Source of the DNA: Hymenobacter sp. YC55
GTDB taxonomy: Bacteria; Bacteroidota; Bacteroidia; Cytophagales; Hymenobacteraceae
DNA length: 64,000 nt
Assembly (NCBI RefSeq): GCF_029433095.1
Contig: NZ_JARNTX010000008.1
Location: 62,001 to 126,000 of the forward strand
Reading direction: 5' to 3'
Below are positions 15,593 to 24,690 of the stretch, piece after piece (within the stretch, counting starts at the first letter, position 1; every line of letters starts with the position of its first letter). The notes beneath the pieces were generated by a model that made no database searches, was not told where the DNA came from, and worked only from the letters and a program-made list of their open reading frames with translations. The position numbers were made by a program, and so were the translations under genes.

Positions 15593-16015
15593 ATGAGAAT
15601 ACTGGAAACAACCCGCTGGTACTTCGGAGACAGCCGCCAGGGCTTCCCGCCCGATTCATTAGCACATGAAGTACATAGGCAGTACCGCTTGGTACGCGAT
15701 GTGGCCGATATGGTACTGGAGCTGGCCGAGAGTACCGACCAGACCGAGGAACTGGTAACGAAAGAACTGAAACGGCGCGGCTACTCGTACCAGGCCGAAG
15801 TAGTCAACAGCCACCCGGTAAAAACGGAAATCAGCACGCCTACCCACTTGATTCGCATTCTGGGCAGCAGCGGCACCCGCCGAGTGGAAACCGCCGGCCA
15901 GGAGTGGGGCGGCGAAAATGAGGACTGGCTGGAAGCGCAGGTTTTTCACCGCCCCACGTTCGACGACGACCAGGACCCGAGCCAGCCCGACAAGTACGCA
16001 TTGCCAACCGAGTAG
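15593..16015 (+). CDS. Hypothetical protein
   Basis: 140 residues from the ATG at 15593 (a TTG at 15557 is possible). The middle is helical and acidic (VADMVLELAESTDQTEEL), the C-terminus is polar and acidic (FDDDQDPSQPDK). Unrecognised. A strong terminator follows. No palindrome site lies upstream. Confidence 0.5.
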   Translation: MRILETTRWYFGDSRQGFPPDSLAHEVHRQYRLVRDVADMVLELAESTDQTEELVTKELKRRGYSYQAEVVNSHPVKTEISTPTHLIRILGSSGTRRVETAGQEWGGENEDWLEAQVFHRPTFDDDQDPSQPDKYALPTE

Positions 16016-16047
16016 GCGCATAACCACGGCCAGAAGAGGTTGAAAAA

Positions 16048-16088
16048 CAGGCCAGAAACCGCGTTTTTAACGGTTTCTGGCCTGTTTT
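16048..16088 (+). terminator. Rho-independent terminator
   Basis: CAGGCCAGAAACCG / CGGTTTCTGGCCTG around an 8-nt loop, followed by TTTT. Confidence 0.85.
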
Positions 16089-16124
16089 GTGCAATAGTAC
16101 AAGCACCACGAAGCTTCTTTTCCT

Positions 16125-16493
16125 ATGAGCCAGCAGCTGCCCCTTTGCTTTGACGCCCCCCTCGATCCCACGGCCAAAATCACGACCGACGCGCACGCCG
16201 CGCGCGTGGGGGCCCGCATCGACCAGATTTGGACGCTGGCGGAGGCCCGCTGGCAGGAGGGAGGCCGGCCACTGCGCTTCATCGGGTGCTCGTACTACGT
16301 GGTAAACTTCAACCAGCACTCTGACCGCAGTGCCTACCTGAGCGAGGCGGAGAGCACTGAGTTCCACGCGCTGGCCATCCGGCACAGCCTCTATGCTAAC
16401 GACCCGTACCGCGCCCGGGAGCGGGTGGTGTCTCGGTTGGCGATGCTTCGGGCTGAGCGGGAAAACGCGGTTCAGCTGGTTAGCGCATCCTGA
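16125..16493 (+). CDS. Hypothetical protein
   Basis: 122 residues, soluble. Helical start (ARVGARIDQIWTLAEARW near 26-43), beta hairpin (RFIGCSYYVVNF near 50-61), then a helical basic end. It lies between a terminator and the replication origin, so it has its own promoter, but no palindrome site was found. Unrecognised. Confidence 0.5.
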   Translation: MSQQLPLCFDAPLDPTAKITTDAHAARVGARIDQIWTLAEARWQEGGRPLRFIGCSYYVVNFNQHSDRSAYLSEAESTEFHALAIRHSLYANDPYRARERVVSRLAMLRAERENAVQLVSAS

Positions 16494-16689
16494 ATATAGC
16501 GACGGTTTTGTTGGCGTCAATCGCGATTATATCAGCCGCGGTAGTGTCTATGCTCCCCTAGATGCGCACCTAGTCATAGGTCAGCGTTATGTCGTCTTTT
16601 AGCTGGTAGTAGAACCTGTCGTACTTGTGCTTATTCATAAGTAGTTAAGGCTCGGCCGGCCCCCCAGGTGCTGACTACTAAACGGCAGC

Positions 16690-16770
16690 CCAAAAAACTT
16701 AAAAGAAAGTCTCTAAAAAGCTACTATTAAAGATTACTACTTCTTTATTAGTATTACGGGTGCCGTAACT
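16690..16770. other. AT-rich stretch next to the iterons (probable unwinding element)
   Basis: A run rich in A/T in an otherwise GC-rich region, immediately before the iteron array. In Rep_3 replicons the duplex-unwinding element sits here. The flanking 16494-16690 contains no supported gene. Confidence 0.5.
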
Positions 16771-16798
16771 CTCTAACTACCAATGCTTCCGCGTGTCC

Positions 16799-17181
16799 AA
16801 GTGTAACCTGTTTGCCGTTAAGTGTAACTGCAATGCCGTTGCCTGTAACCGCAATGCCGCATACGTGTAACCAGATTGCCGTTGAGCCAGGCTAAGTGTA
16901 ACCAGAATGCCGTTAGCGGCTTTTTAAGTGTAACTGAAATGCCGTACCTGTAACTGAAATGCCGTTGGCCCGGCTAAGTGTAACCAGAATGCCGTTGGAC
17001 AATACCGTAGGACTAGGCCACGCAAGTGTAACCAAAATGCCGTTGGGTGATGTCGGAACACCAGGCCGTGTAAGTGTAACCAGAATGCCGTTGGCCCAGT
17101 GCTTATTGTTCAGGTTAAGTGTAACCAGAATGCCGTTGGGTAATGCTGTGGGGTACTTCTAAGTGTAACCAGAATGCCGTT
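16799..17181 (+). repeat. Iteron array of the plasmid replication origin (12 copies)
   Basis: Twelve direct repeats close to AAGTGTAACCAGAATGCCGTT, starting near 16799, 16820, 16843, 16865, 16894, 16926, 16947, 16976, 17024, 17072, 17117 and 17161. The right-hand copies are nearly identical and about 45 bp apart; the left-hand ones are closer and more diverged (for example AACTGAAATGCCG). Position directly upstream of the rep gene marks them as Rep-binding iterons controlling initiation and copy number. A short frame through the array (16959-17162) repeats VTRMPL and is an artefact. Confidence 0.92.
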
Positions 17182-17231
17182 GCGGCTTTAATGAGTAACT
17201 ATTTTTTCGCTCCCTTTTACCAAATTGCTGC

Positions 17232-18416
17232 ATGAGCGCCGACGAAAACCTGCCTGATACCCAACTGGCCCAGCATAATGCGTTGATAAACGCCCGCTTT
17301 TCCATGCTGCCACTGCAAATGCGGCTTTTTGTAGCCATGCTGGCGCAGCAAGATTTTGACCAGACCGACTTCCGCGAGCACTTTATTCCTATCGGGGACC
17401 TGCTACTCGATAACCGCGGGGGCAGCGGTTACGCGAAGGTCCATGAAATGTGCGAAGCCATCGTGGATTTCAAAATATACATCGAAGAACTGGAGTCCGC
17501 CACCCGCCGCCGGAGCAAGCAGCCAGTCTTTACGTTCATCAACCTGATTTCCAAAGCCAAGTACGACCCCCAGAGCGGCGGCGTACTCGCCAGCTTCAAC
17601 GCCGACGCCCTGCCCTATTTGCTCCAGTTGCGGGAGTGCGGCAACTTCACGCTGGCCGACCTCAGCGAAGTGCAAAAGCTGCGGAGCCCCACGGCCCTGC
17701 GCATCTACTGGCTGCTCAAGGAATACGCCAAGTTCGGCAAGCGCACCATGACGGTGCCGCAACTGCGCTTCGTGCTCGACATTGCCGACCACGAGTACCC
17801 ACAATTTCGCAGCTTGAAGGCCAAGGTGCTCGAAGTGGCCCGCGAGCAACTGTCGGTGACGGACGTGCCCTTTACCTACGAGGTGGAACGCCAAGGCAAA
17901 ATTGCCCAGCGGGTAACGTTCATGTTCGAGGCCGCCAGCACTAAAAAAGCCGACCCGCTGCCCGTGGACGAGTGGGCCACAACCTTGCGCAACCTGGGCG
18001 TGGCCCCGCGTAGCCTGGCTACCATTCAACAGCAGCTGGAGGCCGGGGAGTACACCGTGGACTATATCCGTTTCGTGGTGCAGCGGGTAAAGTCCCAAGT
18101 GGCCCTCAAGAAAATTATTAAGCCGGCCGGGGCCATCTACAAGGCCCTGGTTGAAAAATACCTGCTGGCCGACTACCTCGAAAGCCTGAGCAAGCCCCCG
18201 GCGGCTAAAAAGGGGATAGGCACGAAGAAGTCAGCGCCGGCGGAAGTGGCCTACCCGGTAGCGGAGGTGCAGTCGATGTATGACAACCCCGGGCCCTACG
18301 CCAAACAAGACCGACTGCCCACCTTTGAGGCCCATTTACAGGCCATTTACCTCTCCCAGGGCTTTACCCTGGAGGAGCGGGCCGGCCAGCAGTGGCTTGT
18401 GAAAAAAGAGGGGTAG
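17232..18416 (+). CDS. rep: Rep_3-family plasmid replication initiator
   Basis: 394 residues starting 50 bp after the last iteron. The N-terminal region (NALINARFSMLPLQMRLFVAML, residues 15-36 in part) and the second winged helix (SPTALRIYWLLKEYAKFGK near 156-174, then TMTVPQLRFVLDI) match the two winged-helix layout of RepB/Rep_3 initiators that bind iterons and open the origin. Residues 240-394 form a basic, helical extension not needed for the core, perhaps for host replisome contact. No upstream palindrome site: rep is not part of the cassette family and is presumably autoregulated through the iterons. Confidence 0.92.
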   Translation: MSADENLPDTQLAQHNALINARFSMLPLQMRLFVAMLAQQDFDQTDFREHFIPIGDLLLDNRGGSGYAKVHEMCEAIVDFKIYIEELESATRRRSKQPVFTFINLISKAKYDPQSGGVLASFNADALPYLLQLRECGNFTLADLSEVQKLRSPTALRIYWLLKEYAKFGKRTMTVPQLRFVLDIADHEYPQFRSLKAKVLEVAREQLSVTDVPFTYEVERQGKIAQRVTFMFEAASTKKADPLPVDEWATTLRNLGVAPRSLATIQQQLEAGEYTVDYIRFVVQRVKSQVALKKIIKPAGAIYKALVEKYLLADYLESLSKPPAAKKGIGTKKSAPAEVAYPVAEVQSMYDNPGPYAKQDRLPTFEAHLQAIYLSQGFTLEERAGQQWLVKKEG

Positions 18417-18505
18417 TCGAACAGGTAGTGGGAATTGAATAAAGGGCGTGGGGGCCTGAAAACGGTATAGTGTACCGGGATTATTGCCCTTAATCAGCCT
18501 TGGTT

Positions 18506-18523
18506 TGTATCTGCCTAAGTACA
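18506..18523 (+). promoter_or_regulatory. Diverged palindrome site
   Basis: TGTATCTGCCTAAGTACA, with TTGG directly before it rather than at 9 nt. It ends 100 bp before the ATG at 18624. Confidence 0.45.
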
Positions 18524-18623
18524 AGAAATTCCCCTGCCATAAGGTACGAAGCCGAACACTAATCCGTCGGCGCGTAATCCCTTCTTTTTCCTGTTATTCC
18601 GGCCCAAGTGGCCCTTTCTTCCT

Positions 18624-18998
18624 ATGGCCAAAACGAACAAAAAACAGCTCCGGCGCACGCTGATGGCTGTTCACCAGTACCTGAGCGACCCCGAAAAACT
18701 CCAGACCCTGTGCCTTATGGCGGATCTGGACCCGGATACGCTACTTGCCACCGTCGAGCAGGACTACGCCACGTTGCAGCCGCTGGCGCACCCGGGCATC
18801 TACGAGGCCCGGGGAGCCGAAAAGGGCGGGCAGTTAATTCTGATTCTGCAACAGTGCAAAATGCTGGCGGAGGGCTATGAGAAGAAGGAGGATGCTGGCG
18901 GGCACCTGGCCCGCACCTTGCAGCACGTGCAGGCCCACGTGGCCGTGCTGATGGCCGACTACGAGGAGCAACTACGCCAAGCCCGCAACAGCGAATAA
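18624..18998 (+). CDS. Hypothetical helical protein
   Basis: 124 residues, all-helical, basic start (AKTNKKQLRRTL), then several amphipathic helices (HLARTLQHVQAHVAVLMADY near 97-116). It is the first gene after rep and could be a replication or maintenance accessory, but no partition or toxin-antitoxin motif is visible. Confidence 0.55.
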   Translation: MAKTNKKQLRRTLMAVHQYLSDPEKLQTLCLMADLDPDTLLATVEQDYATLQPLAHPGIYEARGAEKGGQLILILQQCKMLAEGYEKKEDAGGHLARTLQHVQAHVAVLMADYEEQLRQARNSE

Positions 18999-19040
18999 TG
19001 CTGGGTGCAGGGGCTGAAAACGGTGTTATGGCGTGATTTG

Positions 19041-19058
19041 TGTACCTGTTCAGGTACA
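19041..19058 (+). promoter_or_regulatory. Palindrome promoter cassette
   Basis: TGTACCTG TT CAGGTACA: 8-bp arms that are perfectly palindromic, with TATGG ending 9 nt upstream and CTGAAAACGG before it. It ends 26 bp before the ATG at 19085. It keeps the arms but not the TATATA centre. Confidence 0.65.
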
Positions 19059-19084
19059 GAATAACCCCCTTTAGTTCAGCTCTT

Positions 19085-19409
19085 ATGTTTGGACAGGCCA
19101 CCATTCCCGACCCCCCGCACCGCGCTCGATCAGACGCCGACCGCACCCAATCCTTTGCAGCAGCTGCGGCTCGCGACGGCACTTTACTACGCCAGCAAGC
19201 ACTACCGCGAGTGCGATACGGGATTTCCGGCCACGTTCGACCAGCTTTGGAGCGGCCACCAGGCCCGCTGTTACGGGTTAGGTGACTACCTGGTGGCCCG
19301 GCGGTCCCGGGCCGAGCATGAGGGCCGGATGGTGGAGTACCGTACGCTGGCTGAGTGGCTGGCTGAGCCCGAGGAAGGTGAATCTGTGGAAGTAACCGCC
19401 ACCGCGTAG
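19085..19409 (+). pseudogene. Hypothetical protein, probable frameshift at a C-run
   Basis: The ATG at 19085 fits the cassette, but its frame loses protein character after about ten residues. The frame starting at TTG 19089 gives a sensible 106-residue protein (LRLATALYYASKHYRECDTG, then GLGDYLVARRSRAEHEG and an acidic end). The frames meet at the C-run 19111-19116; one C fewer would join ATG 19085 to the good frame. Either the gene is really intact from a TTG, or it carries a one-base indel. Unrecognised function. Confidence 0.5.
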
Positions 19410-19475
19410 ATTTCTTCAGATCTGGAACAGAAGCAGCCGGGCACGCGTGCTGCATGAACCCTACTTGCTCTTAGT

Positions 19476-19964
19476 ATGCTAACAGAATCAATCCAAAATA
19501 GCGGGTTACGCTTAGCGGCCACCGCGCTAGAAACAACCGAGCATATGCCGTGGTGTGAGGCAATCAACAAATTAGAAGATGATGCCTTAGAGGCCGCCGT
19601 CGCCGCTGCATTGGCCCAGAATGCACAGGTGGCGTTAAGTGTTTTAGCTTCTGTTAAACAGGCGGGCAAGCAGGCCACCACTGTTGCGGAACGTATCTTA
19701 AAAAGGCCCGATAAGACAACTATTGCGGGTTTTAAATACCCGATCCACCACCGCCGCCTAAGAAGTGTCGTGCGGTCGCTCAACAAAGTTGGTCTGCGGC
19801 CTTACACGCTCGAAACGTCTGCTCTCCCTTCTGGCGCTTCTGATCACGAAATTGAGCAGGCTCTGACAATGGATGCTCATGATGCGCTTCACAAACTCGA
19901 TGTGTTTGAAGATGCCGCTAATCAGGCACTGGCACTTACCAACACGTATATGAAGAGGTTTTGA
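19476..19964 (+). CDS. Hypothetical protein
   Basis: 162 residues, helical, alanine-rich (EDDALEAAVAAALAQNAQVA near 35-54) with a basic middle (HHRRLRSVVRSLNKVG). Less GC-rich than its neighbours, which hints at separate origin. Unrecognised. No palindrome site upstream. Confidence 0.5.
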   Translation: MLTESIQNSGLRLAATALETTEHMPWCEAINKLEDDALEAAVAAALAQNAQVALSVLASVKQAGKQATTVAERILKRPDKTTIAGFKYPIHHRRLRSVVRSLNKVGLRPYTLETSALPSGASDHEIEQALTMDAHDALHKLDVFEDAANQALALTNTYMKRF

Positions 19965-20106
19965 CTTGTCCAGCACGGCCAAGCAGTGGCAAAGGGCAGC
20001 AGGGAAGAAAAGGGGCGGGGGCAGGGGTAGTCTCAGCAGCTGTGGCTTTTTCCTATTGGCTGTGGAGAAGTAGCCTGACAAACACCTGACAACCTGGTAC
20101 GCGCTT

Positions 20107-20124
20107 TGTACGTATATACGTACA
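20107..20124 (+). promoter_or_regulatory. Perfect palindrome TGTACGTATATACGTACA
   Basis: The only fully symmetric member seen; it gives the ideal form of the site. It ends 48 bp before the ATG at 20173. Confidence 0.75.
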
Positions 20125-20172
20125 AAATATTTGAAAATAGTTAATCTGAAGGGTCGTTAACCCACGCTTATC

Positions 20173-20556
20173 ATGCAGTTATTTCCCGAGTTCAACGAGA
20201 CGATAGGGGGCCGCTCATTCGATGCTGATGCCTTTACGATAATGCTTTACCTGGGTGGGACGGCCTTCTGTAAGTTCAGCGGCTCGACCAATCTGGTTTT
20301 CAAGAAAGGCAATGCCCGGCGCAACACCTGGCTGCGCATGGACTTGCAGGAGAATGAGGGCGGGTTTGACCGGCTCAAAATTCACTACCAGGCCGATGAA
20401 ACCGTCCGCATGGAGTTTTATTCCTTGACTACCATCCCAGGCATGAAGCCCCTCAAAGGCTTGGTGACGGTGGTGGAGGACGTGAAACTCGACTACATGG
20501 GCGAAGTTTTTCAGGAGGTCACTGGGCTTAATATGCAGGGTACGCCCAGCGCGTAA
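20173..20556 (+). CDS. Hypothetical protein
   Basis: 127 residues, soluble, beta-rich, basic centre (VFKKGNARRNTWLRMDL near 42-58). No family recognised. Single gene behind the perfect palindrome site. Confidence 0.55.
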   Translation: MQLFPEFNETIGGRSFDADAFTIMLYLGGTAFCKFSGSTNLVFKKGNARRNTWLRMDLQENEGGFDRLKIHYQADETVRMEFYSLTTIPGMKPLKGLVTVVEDVKLDYMGEVFQEVTGLNMQGTPSA

Positions 20557-20658
20557 TCCCCCAGAAATGGCCACCGGCACTGCGGCGAGTAGAGCATGAT
20601 ACCATGAGTGAAAAGGAAGAAGCAAGGGGGAAAGGGACGAGGTTGTAAAGCGGAGTAT

Positions 20659-20676
20659 TATGCGTATATACGAACA
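20659..20676. promoter_or_regulatory. Orphan palindrome site between convergent genes
   Basis: TATGCGTATATACGAACA. It lies between the end of the 20173 gene (+) and the end of the TonB receptor (-), so it faces no start on either strand. This argues that at least some sites are bound by a protein rather than acting only as promoter boxes. Confidence 0.45.
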
Positions 20677-20740
20677 AAAAACTTACTAAAAAGGCTCCTG
20701 AACGACCGTTAAGCCGCCCAGGAGCCTGGTAGCACGCGTG

Positions 20741-23473
20741 TTATTTCAATTCTAAATTCAGGCCCAGATACACCAGCCGGCCCACCTGCGGGCCACCGTA
20801 GATTTGCACGTTACGGGCATTGGTCAGATTCGAGCCACCCACCTGTACGGAGGTCCCCAGTTTCGGGAAGGTATAGTTGAGCTGTCCGTCCAGCGATTGG
20901 ATGCTGCGCAGCGTGCCGGCCGCGAACGGCGACTCGAACAGGTAGGACTGGGCCCAGCGGTAATTGGTGCTGTAGCTGAACTGTTTGATGGCGCCGTACG
21001 CGCCCACGTTGTACTTGTGTTTGGGCGTGTTGAAGTAGCTCTGAAAGTTGTCGGGCAGATTGTTCTCGTTCAACACGTTGAGTGAGTAGTTGCCCGTCAG
21101 GTTCAGGGCCGGGGAAACGGCATAGGTAAGGGCCACCAGTCCCCCCGAGGCGCGTACCTCCTGGGTGGCATTGGCTTGCACCTGAATGACGCGGGTGGTT
21201 TGGTCGGGCGTCTGAAACGGGGCCAGGTTGGCGGCCGCCGCGCCTAGCTGCGCAAGAGTCGGGCGCGAGCCGTCCACGTTGGAAATCAGGCGCACCTGGC
21301 CGATGAAATCCCGGTAACGACTGAAATAGTAGGCGGCATCCACGCTGAGCTGATCGGTGAGTTGGGCTTTGTAGCCCGTCTCGACGGTGGCTACGCGCTC
21401 GGGGCGCAGCCGGTCGGTACTCACTTCATAGGGAGCGAGCAGCTCGGGAGCCCCGGCCCCGGCCCGCAGGATGGTGCCCAACTCGGTGGCCACCGGCATG
21501 CCGTAGCCGGCAAAGCCGTTGCTGATGTTGCCCACCAGCAGGACGCGGCGCAGATCCAGGGATAAGTACTGGCCCTGCTGGGTGGGGCTGCGGTAGGCCT
21601 GGTTGTAGCTCACGCGCAGGTTGTGCAGGTGGGCGTCGTCGATGGAGTATACGGCCGAGGCGCGGGGCGAGAAAACGGCCTTGAAGTTTTTGCTGCGGTC
21701 CACGCGGGCGGCGGCGGTCAGTTTGAGGTGGTCGGCCACTAAACTCTTGGACTGGACCTGCGCGTACGCGCCGTATTCGTTGTTGCGAATGCGCTTGCCG
21801 TCGCGGTCAGCAAACAACTGCCCGTTCGAGCCGAGCCGGAACTCGCGGTAGGCCCCGCCGAGGACGATATCAGCAAACCGCTGACGAAACTCGTACTGCG
21901 CACTCAGGTCGGAAAGCAGGGAGTTGGGATTCACCCGCGAGCCGATGCCGGAGGTGGGGTCGGAAATAACCTGCTGCCGCAGCGTGGCGAACTCCGGCGA
22001 GCCGGCCGGGAGCTGGACGGGGGCCCCGGCTCCGAGCCCGGCCTGCCCCGCGCCGGCCACGTCGCCGGGATTGCGGGCCAGGTACGTGTTGTAGGCCCGG
22101 GCGTACGCGCCGAAGTACTGCTGGGCGTAGGAGAGGTTGGCCGCCCCGGAGCGCGGGTCCACCGCGGTTTGCATAAAGGACCCGGTGAAAGGCAGATCGT
22201 AGGTGTCGTTGCCGAAATCCTGGGTCTGGTAGGCCCGCACAAACCAGTTCTCGCTGCGTAGCTCGACGCGGGCTTGGTTGGAAGCAAAATTCTTGAAGCG
22301 GTAGCGGTTGGTGAGCTGATAACCCGTGGTGCCTGAAGCGCGCTTGAACTCGGCCAGCAGCTTAATTTTGTCGGTCACCAGGAAGTGCAGCGACGGCACC
22401 ACCCGGTAGAGCACGCCGTGGTTGTCGCCAGCAATGAGTTCACGCTCCGTCCAGCCGGGCATGAACACCGTTTTGCCGTTCAGCGCCCCGCCGGTGGGCC
22501 CAAACGTGTTACTCACGTCGCCGTAGCGGTTGAGCGCATCGTAGCCCAGCGGCGAACCCTGCGCGTTATTATTGGGAACGTAGCGCAGGTCGAAGGGGGC
22601 ATCGCTGTCGGCAATCCATTCCAAGGCCCGGGCGTAGGAGCCCGTAAGCTTGAAGGCGAAACGGCGGCCGAGCTTGACGGCGTAGCGCAGCTGCCCGTCC
22701 ACGTAGTCGCGGTTGCCGCCGCGCAAACGCACGTTCAAGCCCTCGTAGAGGAAGGGGTCCTTGGAAGTGGTCAGCACCACGCCATTAAAGGCGTTAGCCC
22801 CGTAGAGGGCCGAGGAAGAGCCGGACAGCACTTCGACGCTGGCGATATCGACTTCGGGCAAGCCGAGCGAGTTGCCGGCGTTGATGTTCAAACTCGGGGA
22901 TTGGGTGTCCATGTAGTCCACGAACTGCACGAGGCGCTCGGAGTTGGACCCGTTGAAGCCGCGCGTGCTCAGACTGGCGTTGAACACGCCGCTCGTCGTT
23001 ATGTCCACCCCTTTCTGCCGGGCCAGGCCCTGGATCAGGTCAACCTGGGTGAGCCGGGCCACGGCCGCGGCGTTGAGCTTGTCTACGGTGACGGGCGCTT
23101 GGAGGGCCCGCTCTTCCCGGCGGGAAGCCGATACAACCACTTCGTTCACCAGGGTTTGGGAAGGGGCCAACACGATGCGCAGCGGGGCATCGGCCGAGGT
23201 GAGCGTATCGTACTGGGTTTCGTAGCCGATGTAGGACGTGGCAATGACCAGAGGAAAAGCCTGCGTGGCGGGCACGGTAATTACAAACTGGCCGAGGCTG
23301 TTAGTGGGAACCGCTAGATACGTGCCCTTAATAAAAATAGTAGCCCCGGGCAGGCCTTCGCCCGTGTCGGTGAGGACGGAACCGGTTAAGGAACGGGGCG
23401 GCACCGCCTGGGCCAGGGATACGACTGAGGATAGACTCAGCGCGGTGGCAAGCACAAAATAATGCTGTTTCAT
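20741..23473 (-). CDS. TonB-dependent outer-membrane receptor
   Basis: 910 residues from the ATG at 23473, chosen because it begins with a clear signal peptide (MKQHYFVLATALSLSSVVSL, cut near AQA). Residues about 30-110 form a carboxypeptidase-regulatory-like (transthyretin-type) domain, then a plug domain with LNEVVVSASRREE, GLARQKGVD, STRGFNGSNSERLV and SSALYGANAFNGVV, then a 22-strand-type barrel ending LVYLGLNLELK. It imports a large ligand across the outer membrane using TonB energy. There is no SusD partner, so a siderophore, vitamin or peptide ligand is as likely as a glycan. It is a close paralogue of the receptor at 38287-41022: the two share long identical stretches in plug and barrel. 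Ligand unknown. Confidence 0.92.
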   Translation of the reverse strand: MKQHYFVLATALSLSSVVSLAQAVPPRSLTGSVLTDTGEGLPGATIFIKGTYLAVPTNSLGQFVITVPATQAFPLVIATSYIGYETQYDTLTSADAPLRIVLAPSQTLVNEVVVSASRREERALQAPVTVDKLNAAAVARLTQVDLIQGLARQKGVDITTSGVFNASLSTRGFNGSNSERLVQFVDYMDTQSPSLNINAGNSLGLPEVDIASVEVLSGSSSALYGANAFNGVVLTTSKDPFLYEGLNVRLRGGNRDYVDGQLRYAVKLGRRFAFKLTGSYARALEWIADSDAPFDLRYVPNNNAQGSPLGYDALNRYGDVSNTFGPTGGALNGKTVFMPGWTERELIAGDNHGVLYRVVPSLHFLVTDKIKLLAEFKRASGTTGYQLTNRYRFKNFASNQARVELRSENWFVRAYQTQDFGNDTYDLPFTGSFMQTAVDPRSGAANLSYAQQYFGAYARAYNTYLARNPGDVAGAGQAGLGAGAPVQLPAGSPEFATLRQQVISDPTSGIGSRVNPNSLLSDLSAQYEFRQRFADIVLGGAYREFRLGSNGQLFADRDGKRIRNNEYGAYAQVQSKSLVADHLKLTAAARVDRSKNFKAVFSPRASAVYSIDDAHLHNLRVSYNQAYRSPTQQGQYLSLDLRRVLLVGNISNGFAGYGMPVATELGTILRAGAGAPELLAPYEVSTDRLRPERVATVETGYKAQLTDQLSVDAAYYFSRYRDFIGQVRLISNVDGSRPTLAQLGAAAANLAPFQTPDQTTRVIQVQANATQEVRASGGLVALTYAVSPALNLTGNYSLNVLNENNLPDNFQSYFNTPKHKYNVGAYGAIKQFSYSTNYRWAQSYLFESPFAAGTLRSIQSLDGQLNYTFPKLGTSVQVGGSNLTNARNVQIYGGPQVGRLVYLGLNLELK

Positions 23474-23552
23474 ATAGTAGGTAAAAGGAGAAAAGGAACA
23501 GAGAAACGCAGATAGAAACCGGACTGGAAAAAGCCAGTTAAACAGGGGGTGC

Positions 23553-24163
23553 TTAGCGCACGGCAAAGCGCGTAATTCGGTGGCCCTGCCGCAGGGCGTA
23601 CACGCCAGGGCGCAAACTGCCAATGTTGAAAGTCGCCGTGTGTATCTGCCGCACCAGCATGCCGCGGCCGTCGAGCACGTCCACGCTCAGGAGCGGATCG
23701 TGGCCCAGCAGGCGGACCGGCCCGCGCGCCGGGTTAGGCTGGGCCAATAGCGGCCCGGTGGGCCGGGCGTAAGGGCGGGGACCCGCAGCGAGGGGGGCAG
23801 GCGGCGGGAGAAGTCGAGCCGCACCACGCGATAGTAGAAAGCAGACTGGCACGTATCATCGTAGTGGTAACGGTGGGTGGCGTTGACGCGCACGTAATCA
23901 TGGTACGTCCAGTGGTCGCCGTCGCTACTCCGCTCCACCCGGTACCCTTGGGTGTTGGTTTCCGGAACGGCGTTCCAGCGCAGGCGCGCCATCCGGGAGT
24001 TGAGGCGCTCGACCACCAGCCGGGGCCGGCCTAGATACAAGGGGGGCCGAATGCTGGTGGGCTGGGGGTGGGCCACCGCACCGTGCTTGGCCGGGCGGGG
24101 TTTATCCGGGCCGGTGGCGGGGGGGCTGCTGAGCGGGAGCAGCCAGCCAAGCAGCGCTAGCAT
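23553..24163 (-). pseudogene. Secreted protein with fibronectin-III-like domain and T9SS sorting tail, frameshifted
   Basis: From about 24163 the frame gives a hydrophobic leader (MLALLGWLLPL), a linker and a beta-sandwich segment (RLRWNAVPETNTQGYRVERS, then SAFYYRVVRLD) typical of an FN3-like repeat. One frame over it continues with NPARGPVRLLGHDPLLSVDV, LDGRGMLVRQI and a C-terminal GVYALRQGHRITRFAVR, which is the type IX secretion C-terminal sorting domain pattern. The junction lies at a run of six G's (+ strand 23792-23797). Restored, it would be a surface or secreted protein made next to the TonB receptor. An ATG at 24313 just after the palindrome site is an alternative start. Confidence 0.6.
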
Positions 24164-24316
24164 CACGCTGGAATAGTGCACCAGACGAGAAGATGGCGCG
24201 GACGAAACGAAAAAAAGACTGCGCGGGGGAAGTGGGCCATAGCAGAAAGCAGAAGGTGAAAAAAGAACCAGGTAAGCCGCAAGGCAGCGGAGAAGGCCCG
24301 GCCAAATATACATTGT

Positions 24317-24334
24317 TGTGCGTAAATAGGCACA
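24317..24334 (-). promoter_or_regulatory. 18-bp palindrome site
   Basis: TGTGCGTAAATAGGCACA, upstream of the frameshifted T9SS-type gene on the minus strand. Confidence 0.55.
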
Positions 24335-24387
24335 GAAAAAAAAGCTATTATCGAGGGGCGGCCAGCATTTATTTCTGCGTTACGGGC

Positions 24388-24678
24388 TCAGGTCGGCGGG
24401 GAAGCACTCACCCGGTTGATGCCGTAGATGGCGAGCCGGCGCAGCAGCACCGTGAGCGAGGCCTGGGACGGGCCCGCTAGGCGCAGCACGGTGAGCTGCT
24501 CGGCCGGGTCTTTATGCCAGTCGCTGGTAGCCCCGGCCGGCCGGGCAACCACCTGGCGCAGAAAGGGCAGCGTCGGAACCTTGCCCGGCATATAAACCGG
24601 CAGGTTGAACACGCGCGCCCGCCAGCTTCCGTCAGCGGCGACGGCGAGTTGGTAAAGCGGGGGCAGCACACGGGGCAT
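24388..24678 (-). CDS. Hypothetical protein
   Basis: 96 residues from the ATG at 24678, soluble, mixed alpha/beta (LPPLYQLAVAADGSWRARVF near 5-24). Unrecognised. A palindrome site ends 12 bp upstream, which is closer than at most genes. Confidence 0.5.
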   Translation of the reverse strand: MPRVLPPLYQLAVAADGSWRARVFNLPVYMPGKVPTLPFLRQVVARPAGATSDWHKDPAEQLTVLRLAGPSQASLTVLLRRLAIYGINRVSASPPT

Positions 24679-24690
24679 AGGCGAAAAGCT

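Noticed and set aside
16959..17162. Reading frame repeating VTRMPL
   Set aside because: It is only the translation of the iterons.
16799..17181. Direct-repeat array as a CRISPR
   Set aside because: Repeat units are about 21 bp, spacers vary from none to about 27 bp and the array sits directly upstream of a Rep_3 gene: iterons.
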